Virus record (IMG/VR): IMGVR_UViG_3300044712_001102
Coordinates: 1 to 36,878 of that record
Source: a virus
Length of the DNA stretch: 36,878 nucleotides
Reading direction: 5' to 3' (one strand)
Shown: piece by piece, positions 28,016 through 35,989 of the stretch
Layout: the number at the start of each line of letters is the position of its first letter
How positions within the stretch are numbered: position 1 is the stretch's first letter
Position numbers and translations under genes: made by a program
The notes under the pieces: model-generated
What the model was told of the DNA's origin: nothing
What the model saw: only the letters and a program-made list of their open reading frames with translations
Database searches by the model: none

Positions 28016-28411
28016 ATGAACGAAGAATTTCCCTACTGGATACGAGCACAAGCGGATGAACGCGGGTGGTCATTGCGTGAGGTGGCCAAACGCGCGAAAA
28101 TCAGCACCGGCGCCCTGAATCAAGTTCTCGGCCAGGGATACGGAGCAGGACCATCGTTTTGCATATCCATTTCTAAAGCGTTTGGAATTCCTCCTGAAGA
28201 TGTATTCAGACTCGCTGGAATCCTCCCTCAAATCCAGCGGGAAGAATGGGAAGAAATGCAAGGATATTTCACCATTCTCCCGAAAGAGGATCTATACATA
28301 CTTCTGAGGATGGCCAAAAACATGGCAATGGAGCACAGTATTCATGATGAGGAAACCGAAGAGGATGACTCATCCGCTGGAGACACAGGAGATGATGATG
28401 CATCCCAATGA
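28016..28411 (+). CDS. Helix-turn-helix repressor (Cro/CI-type)
   Basis: A 131-residue protein; ATG 28016 follows TAGGAG with optimal spacing, whereas a longer upstream frame crosses the operators. An XRE-type HTH occupies about 6-62: WIRAQADERGWSLREVAKRA, ISTGALNQVLG as recognition helix, then ISISKAFGIPPEDVFRLAG. The C-terminal part is helical and ends in a strongly acidic tail (EETEEDDSSAGDTGDDDASQ). No LexA-like peptidase motif is present, so it is not self-cleaving. It probably represses the leftward early promoter and controls itself. It overlaps the downstream gene by 14 bases. Confidence 0.82.
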   Translation: MNEEFPYWIRAQADERGWSLREVAKRAKISTGALNQVLGQGYGAGPSFCISISKAFGIPPEDVFRLAGILPQIQREEWEEMQGYFTILPKEDLYILLRMAKNMAMEHSIHDEETEEDDSSAGDTGDDDASQ

Positions 28412-28649
28412 AACAGGGGACGAAACAAAGTTTCAGATTATCACCGCACCTACAAATCTATACGCCAATCTCAGAGGAACAGACCAGAATTATCCAGTAG
28501 TACTTCTGGCTATTCGATTATCAACACTCGAAAAACCTGAAAATCCACTACTATTTCTCGGGACTAAAAATTTGATTTATCAGGACGATGAAAACTCAGG
28601 GGAATGGGTAGAATCTGAAAATTTCAGGCTATTTTATAGAGTGAAATAA
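28398..28649 (+). CDS. Small protein of unknown function coupled to the repressor
   Basis: An 83-residue protein. Three consecutive in-frame ATGs (28392, 28395, 28398) follow AGGAG; the third gives normal spacing, so 28398 is used. It overlaps the repressor's end. Strand-rich sequence (FQIITAPTNLYANLRG; YPVVLLAIRLSTLEKP; WVESENFRLFYRVK). It may form a small beta-barrel. The gene is AT-rich. It could be a co-regulator or an anti-repressor-like partner in the switch, but no family was recognised. Confidence 0.55.
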   Translation: MHPNETGDETKFQIITAPTNLYANLRGTDQNYPVVLLAIRLSTLEKPENPLLFLGTKNLIYQDDENSGEWVESENFRLFYRVK

Positions 28650-28684
28650 TTCAGCACGGGGTATCAAAATAGGGGGGATAAACA

Positions 28685-28712
28685 GGTATCACGGGCCGGT
28701 TAGATACCTTTT
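28685..28712 (+). terminator. Probable terminator of the repressor operon
   Basis: GGTATC and GATACC form a six-base stem around a 12-base GC-rich loop, followed by TTTT. It lies just upstream of attP. Confidence 0.5.
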
Positions 28713-28736
28713 GTTACAGGGGTGGGGGCAGCATTC

Positions 28737-28781
28737 TTCACATCCGTGAGGTCGTAGGTTCGAGCCCTATCTCGCCCACCA
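28737..28781 (+). other. attP core resembling the 3' half of tRNA-Val(CAC)
   Basis: From TTCACAT (anticodon loop with CAC) the sequence continues as CCGTG (anticodon stem 3' strand), AGGTC (variable loop), GTAGG-TTCGAGC-CCTAT (a full T-arm, one G-U), CTCGCCC (acceptor 3' strand), discriminator A and CCA. The 5' half of a tRNA is absent: the five bases before the loop (CATTC) do not pair with CCGTG. Integrases of tRNA-using phages restore the tRNA 3' end this way. The integrase gene follows at 28985. Confidence 0.85.
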
Positions 28782-28984
28782 GCCCCTTTTATCAGTACGG
28801 ACTCTCTCTCTACCATCCCGTGAGGCCGTGCTAAAAAAAGAGCGCTTTTTAGTTCTCCTCACGGATTCCGACTAAAAAAAACTTCCCCGAGTTGTGATAA
28901 TTGACCCATTATCACCCCCTTAAACACTGATAATCTATCACATTATCACAACTCGGGAGGTTAATTTTAATCGGAGGAACCACG
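28782..28984. promoter_or_regulatory. Repeat-rich att/integrase control region
   Basis: Gene-free region between attP and the integrase gene. CCGTGAGG (28818-28825) and CCTCACGG (28857-28864) form a hairpin; the same CCGTGAGG is inside the tRNA part of attP at 28744-28751. A perfect 16-base inverted repeat, CCCGAGTTGTGATAAT (28886-28901) and ATTATCACAACTCGGG (28942-28957), surrounds two more partial GTGATAAT motifs (for example ATTATCAC at 28909). These look like arm-type sites for integrase or an excisionase, or an mRNA hairpin shielding the integrase ribosome site (TCGGAGG). Confidence 0.65.
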
Positions 28985-29965
28985 GTGGGCAAACAAAAAC
29001 TATCTATATCGGCATTGATCGGCGGCTATCTCATTGACGCCGAATCGCGCAGGCTCAGCGAACACACGATCGCTGATTATAAAATCGCCCTCAGGCGATT
29101 GACTGAATTCCTGGGAGCGGACACTGCATTTGAAGACATCAAGGTAGATGACCTGAAAATGTTTTTTGCGGCCCTGGGCAGCGACACCTTTACCCCTCGC
29201 GGAGTCGCCGACCGAAAACCTCTGAAACTATCCAATAAAACCATCTTTAACCATCACGTAGCCCTCTGCGCCCTCTGGACATGGGCCATGAAAAACGAGC
29301 TAACCACCAAACATCTTATGCGCCAGGTCGAGGCCCCCAGGCCTGAAAAGGCCCAGATTGTCCCCTACTCGGAGGCCGACATTCGCAGTATCCTGGAATA
29401 TTGCGACCGCAACGTCTCCTATTTCACCAAAAAAGGCGCGTCCACCTGCGCCCGCCGATCATCCTCTGTGAGGGATCGCGCTATCGTGCTTCTTCTACTG
29501 GATACCGGTATCAGGGCCAGTGAAATCTGTGATCTGCGGATCAAAGATGTTGACCTGAAAAATCATCAAATATCAGTAACCGGGAAGGGCCGTAAGACCC
29601 GTACTATTCCAATCTGTGACAAGTCGTTCAAGGCCCTCTGGAAATATCTTAAAACAGAACGCGCCGATTGCGACGGCGCTGATTATGTTTTCATCTCCAG
29701 GTTCAAGGATCAAATCAGCCGGAATGGTCTGCTCAAGCTCTGTTACCACTTCGGAGAGGTAGCTGGAGTTACTGATTGTCATCCTCATCGGTTCCGCCAT
29801 ACCTTCGCCGTGCTATTCCTGCGGAACGGTGGGAACGTCTACGCACTCCAGCAGATCATGGGCCACGAGACGTTGGACACCATCAGGATCTATCTAAAAA
29901 TAGCGGAGGCCGACATTAACGCCGCGCACAAAACGGCATCCCCAGTACAAAACCTGCTCAAGTAA
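28985..29965 (+). CDS. int: Tyrosine integrase
   Basis: A 326-residue tyrosine recombinase with GTG start behind CGGAGG (eight bases). The N-terminal core-binding domain lies at about 8-120 (LSEHTIADYKIALRRLTEFL). The catalytic domain has all six residues: Arg177 (TGIRASEICDLR), Lys201 (VTGKGRKTRTIPI), His268 and Arg271 (HPHRFRHTF), His294 (IMGHETLDT) and Tyr303 (IRIYLK). It should join attP at 28737-28781 to a host tRNA-Val gene. It reads toward a strong bidirectional terminator, so it is a single-gene unit. No excisionase gene is obvious nearby. Confidence 0.95.
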   Translation: MGKQKLSISALIGGYLIDAESRRLSEHTIADYKIALRRLTEFLGADTAFEDIKVDDLKMFFAALGSDTFTPRGVADRKPLKLSNKTIFNHHVALCALWTWAMKNELTTKHLMRQVEAPRPEKAQIVPYSEADIRSILEYCDRNVSYFTKKGASTCARRSSSVRDRAIVLLLLDTGIRASEICDLRIKDVDLKNHQISVTGKGRKTRTIPICDKSFKALWKYLKTERADCDGADYVFISRFKDQISRNGLLKLCYHFGEVAGVTDCHPHRFRHTFAVLFLRNGGNVYALQQIMGHETLDTIRIYLKIAEADINAAHKTASPVQNLLK

Positions 29966-29969
29966 AATC

Positions 29970-30003
29970 AAAACCGGGCCGCTCTTCAGCGGCCCGGTTT
30001 TTT
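29970..30003. terminator. Bidirectional terminator between integrase and tail operon
   Basis: ACCGGGCCGCT and AGCGGCCCGGT form a perfect 11-bp stem with a CTTC loop. It is followed by TTTTTT on the plus strand and by TTTT on the minus strand. It ends the integrase transcript and the whole late transcript. Confidence 0.93.
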
Positions 30004-30193
30004 AATTCAACTGCACCCAACTTGATCCATTCCAGTATTCCAGATTTGAACCGCTTATTCGGAACAATACCCCGGAGAAATTTTCCTCCAACTGTTTCAC
30101 TCGTTTTTCCAACGCCAGCAACCGATCTACAAGATTACCTTCCACGTGACTCACCGCCATTTGAGAACCCGGCTGAGTTAAACCCCCATCCAT
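30002..30193 (-). CDS. Small coiled-coil protein ending the late operon
   Basis: A 63-residue protein; ATG 30193 lies behind GGAGGTGGAGGA and overlaps the hub gene's end. The centre is a coiled coil (LVDRLLALEKRVKQLEENFS), the end is strand-like with YWNGSSWVQLN, a common terminal motif of phage fibre or structural proteins. It probably is a minor tail-tip or fibre-associated protein. The TAA sits inside the terminator stem region. Confidence 0.55.
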   Translation of the reverse strand: MDGGLTQPGSQMAVSHVEGNLVDRLLALEKRVKQLEENFSGVLFRISGSNLEYWNGSSWVQLN

Positions 30194-31179
30194 TCCTCCA
30201 CCTCCACCGTACATAGACCACTGACAGCGCGCCACTCGCGAGCGATAACCCGCGCCGGCGCATTGAACCCAAACTCCCCGGCCTCGACTCCGGCCTCGAC
30301 CATGACAACGTCACCAACGTCGTATGATGCGAACAATCCAGGCACCCGGTTCTGCACATCAGAGAGGGTAGCCCGGCGCCGGGGATAGCGGTAGTAATTG
30401 AGATCGTTCTGGGCCTGGAACGTCAACGTAGTCTGATCAGTAATCTGATTGTAGGATATCGGATACTCCCGCAGCCCATAATCCAGCACGCTCCCCGCGT
30501 CTTGTAGGATAGAGGAAACCCCAGCCCCCTGAGCGTATATGGAATTCCATACCGGCCCTTGCTCATCGATCACCGAGGAACCCACGTTCCCATTCAGTCC
30601 CTCAGCCAGTAAAACCGTCTCGCTGCGATCGACGCCGCGCCGATCATAGAAATTCAGGTACAGATTCAGCAGGCCGCCATCCTCCTCTGCCGAAACCGAA
30701 TAGTCTCCCAATCCCTGAATATTTTCCCGTAGATATGCCCACCGGAACTGTTTTGACAGCGCATCCCCATTCTGATAGATCGACCCCGGCATGATCCCGA
30801 TCGGATACCGCCCCTCAGCATAGGCCAGCAGTTCGCGCACCACGGCTCCCGGAGTTCCCGCGTGGGACTCCGGATTCGAGGTTACGCGCCACGATAAAAT
30901 TTTATCTCCTTCATAGCCATTGAACGTTATCGTTTTCCCCCGCACTCCCAGCGGGAGATCGATCACGCCGCCCCAGTTCGGAAGCCCATTGTTAAACTGG
31001 ATCAGCATCCGGTTACCCGGGCGAATAATCGCCCGGGTAGCTTTGTCGTTTCTCGCATCGATGCTGAGGATTGCGCTTCCAGTCTGATTCAGCTTCCAAC
31101 ACGCAGACTGTATATCGCAATCAGCATCGGCCAGTTGTTTACCGGCCCGGTTATAGATGGTAACTTGTACAACGTTCAT
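30178..31179 (-). CDS. Tail hub / baseplate-like protein
   Basis: A 333-residue protein; ATG 31179 overlaps the preceding stop (ATGA) with GAGAGG upstream. It opens with NVVQVTIYNRAGKQLADADC, then repeated beta-strands (AILSIDARNDKATRAIIRPG; GNRMLIQFNNGLPNWGGVID). These match siphovirus tail hubs of the 'Gp37/ReqiPepy6-like' type with a barrel built from 'l..v.....vi.pG..v.i.'. A C-terminal beta domain ends VIAREWRAVSGLCTVEVEEW. It would sit at the tail tip under the distal tail protein. A second possible role, a tail-associated protease fragment, has no motif support. Confidence 0.7.
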   Translation of the reverse strand: MNVVQVTIYNRAGKQLADADCDIQSACWKLNQTGSAILSIDARNDKATRAIIRPGNRMLIQFNNGLPNWGGVIDLPLGVRGKTITFNGYEGDKILSWRVTSNPESHAGTPGAVVRELLAYAEGRYPIGIMPGSIYQNGDALSKQFRWAYLRENIQGLGDYSVSAEEDGGLLNLYLNFYDRRGVDRSETVLLAEGLNGNVGSSVIDEQGPVWNSIYAQGAGVSSILQDAGSVLDYGLREYPISYNQITDQTTLTFQAQNDLNYYRYPRRRATLSDVQNRVPGLFASYDVGDVVMVEAGVEAGEFGFNAPARVIAREWRAVSGLCTVEVEEWMGV

Positions 31180-34157
31180 TCTATCCACCTCTCATCGAAT
31201 GAAATATCGATGTCCATCTGCACCGTCCCCACGTCTCCAAATGTCAGCACGTTCGCGCCGGGAGCCAAACGCAGCCAATCACGTCGTGTAGAGCTCAACG
31301 TTTTAGATGAATTCGCTCCCATCCCATTTAGAGAGATCGTTTTTAGATCGGTATCGACGATCAGGACATCATCGACCTGCATCCCAACAGCCAAAACAAT
31401 GGACTCCCCGGTAGTCTCGTTTTCAATGGTGCAATCGAGCTGATAATTCCCCTGCTCTGCGCCAACCGCCGCACTCGGAGTATGGCTGGAATCCAGTGCA
31501 ACTGCAACCGTTGAAAATTCAACATAGGTAGATTGACCTACATCCAAAACGTGAAACATCCCCCCGATTTTAACGAACTTTATATTTACACCGACAAACG
31601 TCACATTCGAACTCCAGGAATGCCAGTTCCCGTCAGTTGTAAATAACCCGCTCGATTCCGTGTAATAGTTAACTCCCCCCGTGCTACCCTCGATTAACCA
31701 TTTAAAATACTGATCCTGTCCTCCAGTGCCCTTGTTTGATTTATATTCTGCGGTAGAAACATTTATTCCCAAAATTCCAACTGGATTATAAAATCTCCCA
31801 GCTCCAGCAGTAAACGAACTCGGTCCATTTTTATAAATTCCAAAAACGGACCAGGGGTCAGCAGATCCCCCGTGATTTGCTGTATACAGAGAAAATCCAT
31901 CCACCAACACCCATCCATAGATTCCGCTTCCGTCATCCCATCCGAAATCGTTATAATTCCAGGTTGTATTCGACGACGTAGCGACATCAAAAATCGGTTT
32001 GTATGTATCATTCGTTGCTGGAGCCGACAGGGATGCATCCCCGTAGTAGATCCACAGATCATGCTGAATCCATCGCACCGCCGCCGACCCGGAATGCGCC
32101 GCTTCAGACGTTCCCCGCGCCGCCCGCGTAACCCCGTAAAACTTTTTCAAGCGAGAATTACGTGATGTATAGGTAAACGCTTCACTGCCAATCAGCAAAA
32201 TTCCCTCACCCGGCATCGACCCAATATCCTCATTAACTTCGATCTCGCTAATTGATCCACTTCCGGCGATCGCAGTTTTCAGCGTCATCGACACATCAGC
32301 CGAAAAATCGAGATTCGTCCAGATCCCCAGCGACGAAACCAGCGTCCCAGTCAGCCAGCGGTAAATCTCATCAACGCCGTCATAAATCCGCACATCGTCC
32401 CCGTCGGCCTGGGCCTTGCCGCTCAGGTCTAATCCCGTCGCTATCAAACAAGGATACCGATCTACCGACTGATCAGAATTCCACGTGACTGGAACCCATC
32501 TTCGGTATTGAAATCCTGCTGTTTTAGCCGCCTTCGGCACGATTTTAAACCGTGGATAGGCGTCATCAGACCCGCCATTTGTGACCGGCAGTCGTCCGGT
32601 ATCTCCAGAGATGCGCCAGAAATCTGCTCCGTCGGCATTCCGGTACCGGACATCGCCATCCACAACCAGAGGGACCGTAACGCCAGTCAGAACCGGCTCG
32701 CTTCCTACCGTCATCGCATCAGTCCCCAGTGGTATCACATTGACGAATCGCGGATTGATTCCCGCTGTAACCGCGGCATAGTTGGCGATGGCATCATTGA
32801 TATCCAGATGAGTATAGAACCGCAGCTGGTGAATGATGATATTTCCGAACGTTTCAGTTCCATCCCATCCAACAAACAGTTCACTCAAATCGTAATCCGG
32901 GCATGCCGAAGGCTCCCCGATGATCTGTCCGTTCAGAACAAACCACATCTGATTATTTTCCCAACTGATAACCAAGTGATACAGAGTTCGTCCATCCGGA
33001 GTGAAATTTGGATCAAATCCATAATAGGGTGTGACGAAGAAGTTAAGCGTTCCCACCACTGAAGACCAATATAATTTCAAGTCACCATCGTTGAGGATAT
33101 AATGATCTGAAATATCATTAGGGGCCTGTGGAAAATCAAACTCAAATACCATCTCAATCGCTCTTACTCCGACTAAATCTGTATTCTGAATTGAGCAATT
33201 CGACGCATTTCTATAGCTATCTAACGGATGAACAAAATAATTAAATCCGTGTCCTGGTCCCAGAGCCCCATCACAGAATTCAGTTGGATACGTTTTCTGT
33301 TCAACCTGAAGACCAGTAATATACCATGCACCATCCTGATAAAACCATATTTTAGCCCATTCATCCCCATCAACGTTGTTTGTTGTGACTGCTCTATACC
33401 ATCCTCCTCCAACCGGGTAAAACATCGTATCACCGAGGTCAGACCCATTCACATACATTACAAACGGCATGGATTCCATTGCATTCCCGTCAACCCTCCG
33501 GACATAGCACGAGAATGTTAGAAATGATCCTCCCCCAAGAGCAGACAATTGAGATAAATATTTATCGTCATTTAGATTACTGACGTATACCGCCGTATCC
33601 ACTCCAGGAATCGGAGTCTCTATCCCCTCCACCCGCGTAAATGTCCCGATCATCGTCCAATGGGACAGATCATCAGCAAACCGGGCATTTTCCAGGAGAT
33701 TCTGAGTGGATTCCATCAAATGCAACCCCGGGCGGATCAGGAATCCGGACCCGGAATCAAAACTCATTTCCATAGAATTCCCCAGGATATCGCGGATGGA
33801 ATAATCCTCCAGGTTCAGATCCCAGGGGCCAAATATTCCCACCAGGCCGTCAACGCCTTGCAGAACATTATCGACGACCGTCAGCCGCTTTGACTCCTCA
33901 TTCTCATAATTGATCATCCCGAACAAAATCTGGCGCGCCGCGTAGAGTCCCTCAGCGGTGAGATTGCGCCAGGTCACCTCCATTGACATCGACCGCTGGC
34001 CCCGCTGCACCGTCGAAAATGACGGCCAGTATCCAAACCGCTGGGCCATTTGAGCCGAAACACGCGGGAGGCCCTGAGCCCCCCGCAGAAACGCGAACCA
34101 GTTTTTCGCGTCCTGTATGACGCTGGTTCCGATCGCAAACGGTTTGATTGCGTTCAT
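31176..34157 (-). CDS. Large distal tail / receptor-binding protein with LamG-like and DUF2341-like domains
   Basis: A 993-residue protein; the ATG overlaps the tape-measure stop (TAATG). Residues 1-120 look like a distal tail (Dit) domain (SVIQDAKNWFAFLRGAQGLP; SMEVTWRNLTAEGLYAARQI). Residues about 150-300 resemble a carbohydrate-binding jelly roll (NLLENARFADDLSHWTMIGT). Residues about 335-440 look LamG/concanavalin-like (EMVFEFDFPQAPND; LYHLVISWENNQMWFVLNGQ). About 560-770 resembles DUF2341 (GFQYRRWVPVTWN; DLWIYYGDASL) interrupted by a 'GEGILLIGSEAFTYTSRN' repeat module. The C terminus returns to a strand-rich virion domain (LKTISLNGMGANSSK; RDWLRLAPGANVLTFGDVGT). It attaches the tail tip to surface glycans. 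Confidence 0.78.
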   Translation of the reverse strand: MNAIKPFAIGTSVIQDAKNWFAFLRGAQGLPRVSAQMAQRFGYWPSFSTVQRGQRSMSMEVTWRNLTAEGLYAARQILFGMINYENEESKRLTVVDNVLQGVDGLVGIFGPWDLNLEDYSIRDILGNSMEMSFDSGSGFLIRPGLHLMESTQNLLENARFADDLSHWTMIGTFTRVEGIETPIPGVDTAVYVSNLNDDKYLSQLSALGGGSFLTFSCYVRRVDGNAMESMPFVMYVNGSDLGDTMFYPVGGGWYRAVTTNNVDGDEWAKIWFYQDGAWYITGLQVEQKTYPTEFCDGALGPGHGFNYFVHPLDSYRNASNCSIQNTDLVGVRAIEMVFEFDFPQAPNDISDHYILNDGDLKLYWSSVVGTLNFFVTPYYGFDPNFTPDGRTLYHLVISWENNQMWFVLNGQIIGEPSACPDYDLSELFVGWDGTETFGNIIIHQLRFYTHLDINDAIANYAAVTAGINPRFVNVIPLGTDAMTVGSEPVLTGVTVPLVVDGDVRYRNADGADFWRISGDTGRLPVTNGGSDDAYPRFKIVPKAAKTAGFQYRRWVPVTWNSDQSVDRYPCLIATGLDLSGKAQADGDDVRIYDGVDEIYRWLTGTLVSSLGIWTNLDFSADVSMTLKTAIAGSGSISEIEVNEDIGSMPGEGILLIGSEAFTYTSRNSRLKKFYGVTRAARGTSEAAHSGSAAVRWIQHDLWIYYGDASLSAPATNDTYKPIFDVATSSNTTWNYNDFGWDDGSGIYGWVLVDGFSLYTANHGGSADPWSVFGIYKNGPSSFTAGAGRFYNPVGILGINVSTAEYKSNKGTGGQDQYFKWLIEGSTGGVNYYTESSGLFTTDGNWHSWSSNVTFVGVNIKFVKIGGMFHVLDVGQSTYVEFSTVAVALDSSHTPSAAVGAEQGNYQLDCTIENETTGESIVLAVGMQVDDVLIVDTDLKTISLNGMGANSSKTLSSTRRDWLRLAPGANVLTFGDVGTVQMDIDISFDERWIE

Positions 34158-35989
34158 TATGGCATCATCCCCTGTAACTGATTGATCACATCGTTCGGGT
34201 TATTGGACTGGATGGTTACCGGCCCATAGATTCCGAAATTTTGACTGTTTGACGTGTTGTTATTTGTCGTCCGATAGCTCGATCCAGCGCTCATCACCCC
34301 GGAACTACGAACTCCCCCGCCATATCCTCCGCTGTTATACCCTACGCCAAACGCAGAGAACCCGGCCGCGAGTCCTTCGGCAATAGCCTGCTTGTTGTCG
34401 ATCAGCCATTGCATCGCTGAATTCAACGCCTTCACTGCCGCCGTCATCGTATCGATTGCCCTCCCAATGGACTTGAACGTCTCATCCAATCCATACTCGA
34501 CCATCGCGGCGGCCAGTTGTCCAAACGCCTGGCTAAGGCCTTTGGCGTTCCCAAATCCCAGGGACGCCGCCAGCTCATCCAGCGCCCGGCGGAATGTCCC
34601 CGATATTTCTCCCAGGGCCTGGAACGCCTCAGCCAGCTTGGGCCGAATGGTTGACACAAAATCGTTAATTGTGCTTTTCATCTCTCCGAATTTAGAGTAA
34701 AACCCATCCAGAAACCCGAAAACAATCGACCGGATCTCCGGCGGCAGGATCTGGGAGATGGCCAGTTTAAACGAATCGAACGTTCCCAGGCCCGCCTGCA
34801 TTCCCGTCTGAAATGAAGTAAAAGCTCGCGTCAGTCCCTCGAAATTAGCGCCCAGGGCCACCAGGCCCGCCCCCAGCACCAACACCACCGGAAGCAAAGG
34901 CCCGCTCAGGGCCGCCCCCAAGGCCGCCGCGCCGGTGGCCAGCGATCCCAGCAGCACCAGTAACGGACCGGCCGCTGCAGCCGCCGCCCCGAACCCGACA
35001 ATGGACATCTGGATTCCTGGATCGAGCTGCAGAAATCCTTCCAGCAATGAATTAGCTATATGCACAAGGTCGGTAGAGATCGGCAGCAGATTGTTACCCA
35101 TTGCCGCCGCGGCATCCTGGAGCAGCGCCGTGGTGCGGCGCGAACTGTTGGCTAAACCCTCACTGGTGCGATTGTAATCTCCCATTGCATTGCTACTCTG
35201 TTCCATAATTAGAGCCCATGTTGCCTGGGCCTTCGCAGCGGTTGTCAGTTCTCCGGTCGTTCCCTGCAAAGCCTCTTCTACTTTCCCCTGCGCCTCGACC
35301 ACAGCCATCTGCGCCTGCCGCGCCTCGATGCTCCCGGAGCCATATTTCGCGGCGGCCTCAGTCGCCCGTTGCTGGGCCGACTCCACATCCAACAGCGCCG
35401 CCTGATATTCCTGCGTGCTGACTGTCGTTTCTACCAGCCCCATTTCTACGGCCTTTAGCTGCACCATACTGGCGTTGAGATTGATCCCCAGCTCCTGCAG
35501 CGGCTCAAATTGCCCAGCCATCGCCGATTGAAATTTCTTGAGCGCCACTTCGGGAGATTCCAGATTAGCAAACGAAGTCCAGTCCACCCCCAACTGGACC
35601 ACGCTTTTCGACATATCGGCTGCCGTTTGCTCGCCTATCCCCATCGAATCGAACAGATTCCCAAACGTGGAAACTGCATCGAGAGTGCTCTGCTCAGCCA
35701 TCCCCATTGATTGATTGGCCGTATCGGCAAAGGCTTCCATCTCTCCAGAAAGATCTCCAAAAATAACCCGAGTCTTACTCAAGCTCTCCGACATATCGCT
35801 GGCCGCATCGATAGAAAACCCTGCCGCTGCGGTCAGCGGCAGGGTCAGGCCCAGCGTCATTTTGGTGCCCAGGTCTGTCAATCCCTGGCCCAAATCGCGG
35901 ACCTGTGATTTTACGCTATTGAGACCCTCAACAGCCTCGTCTACATCCGCGCCAATTTTCGCAAACAGCGAGGCGATCTGTAACGCCAT
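34157..35989 (-). CDS. Tape measure protein
   Basis: A 610-residue protein. It has a helical N terminus (EAVEGLNSVKSQVRDLGQGL), the TMP-type signature TDLGTKMTLGLTLPLTAAAG, then long coils (AATEAAAKYGSGSIEARQA). Hydrophobic membrane-like segments lie at about 330-385 (GFGAAAAAAGPLLVLLGSLA; GPLLPVVLVLGAGLVALG). The C-terminal part is Gly/Ser/Asn-rich (GVGYNSGGYGGGVRSSGV). At the usual 1.5 angstroms per residue it predicts a tail near 90 nm, which is on the short side. Its ATG overlaps the stop of the GT chaperone frame (TAATG). It follows the frameshifted chaperones, the classical siphovirus order. Confidence 0.9.
   Translation of the reverse strand: MALQIASLFAKIGADVDEAVEGLNSVKSQVRDLGQGLTDLGTKMTLGLTLPLTAAAGFSIDAASDMSESLSKTRVIFGDLSGEMEAFADTANQSMGMAEQSTLDAVSTFGNLFDSMGIGEQTAADMSKSVVQLGVDWTSFANLESPEVALKKFQSAMAGQFEPLQELGINLNASMVQLKAVEMGLVETTVSTQEYQAALLDVESAQQRATEAAAKYGSGSIEARQAQMAVVEAQGKVEEALQGTTGELTTAAKAQATWALIMEQSSNAMGDYNRTSEGLANSSRRTTALLQDAAAAMGNNLLPISTDLVHIANSLLEGFLQLDPGIQMSIVGFGAAAAAAGPLLVLLGSLATGAAALGAALSGPLLPVVLVLGAGLVALGANFEGLTRAFTSFQTGMQAGLGTFDSFKLAISQILPPEIRSIVFGFLDGFYSKFGEMKSTINDFVSTIRPKLAEAFQALGEISGTFRRALDELAASLGFGNAKGLSQAFGQLAAAMVEYGLDETFKSIGRAIDTMTAAVKALNSAMQWLIDNKQAIAEGLAAGFSAFGVGYNSGGYGGGVRSSGVMSAGSSYRTTNNNTSNSQNFGIYGPVTIQSNNPNDVINQLQGMMP

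Noticed and set aside
28737-28781. Complete tRNA gene
   Set aside because: Only the 3' half is present; the bases 5' of the anticodon loop do not pair and there is no D-arm or acceptor 5' strand.
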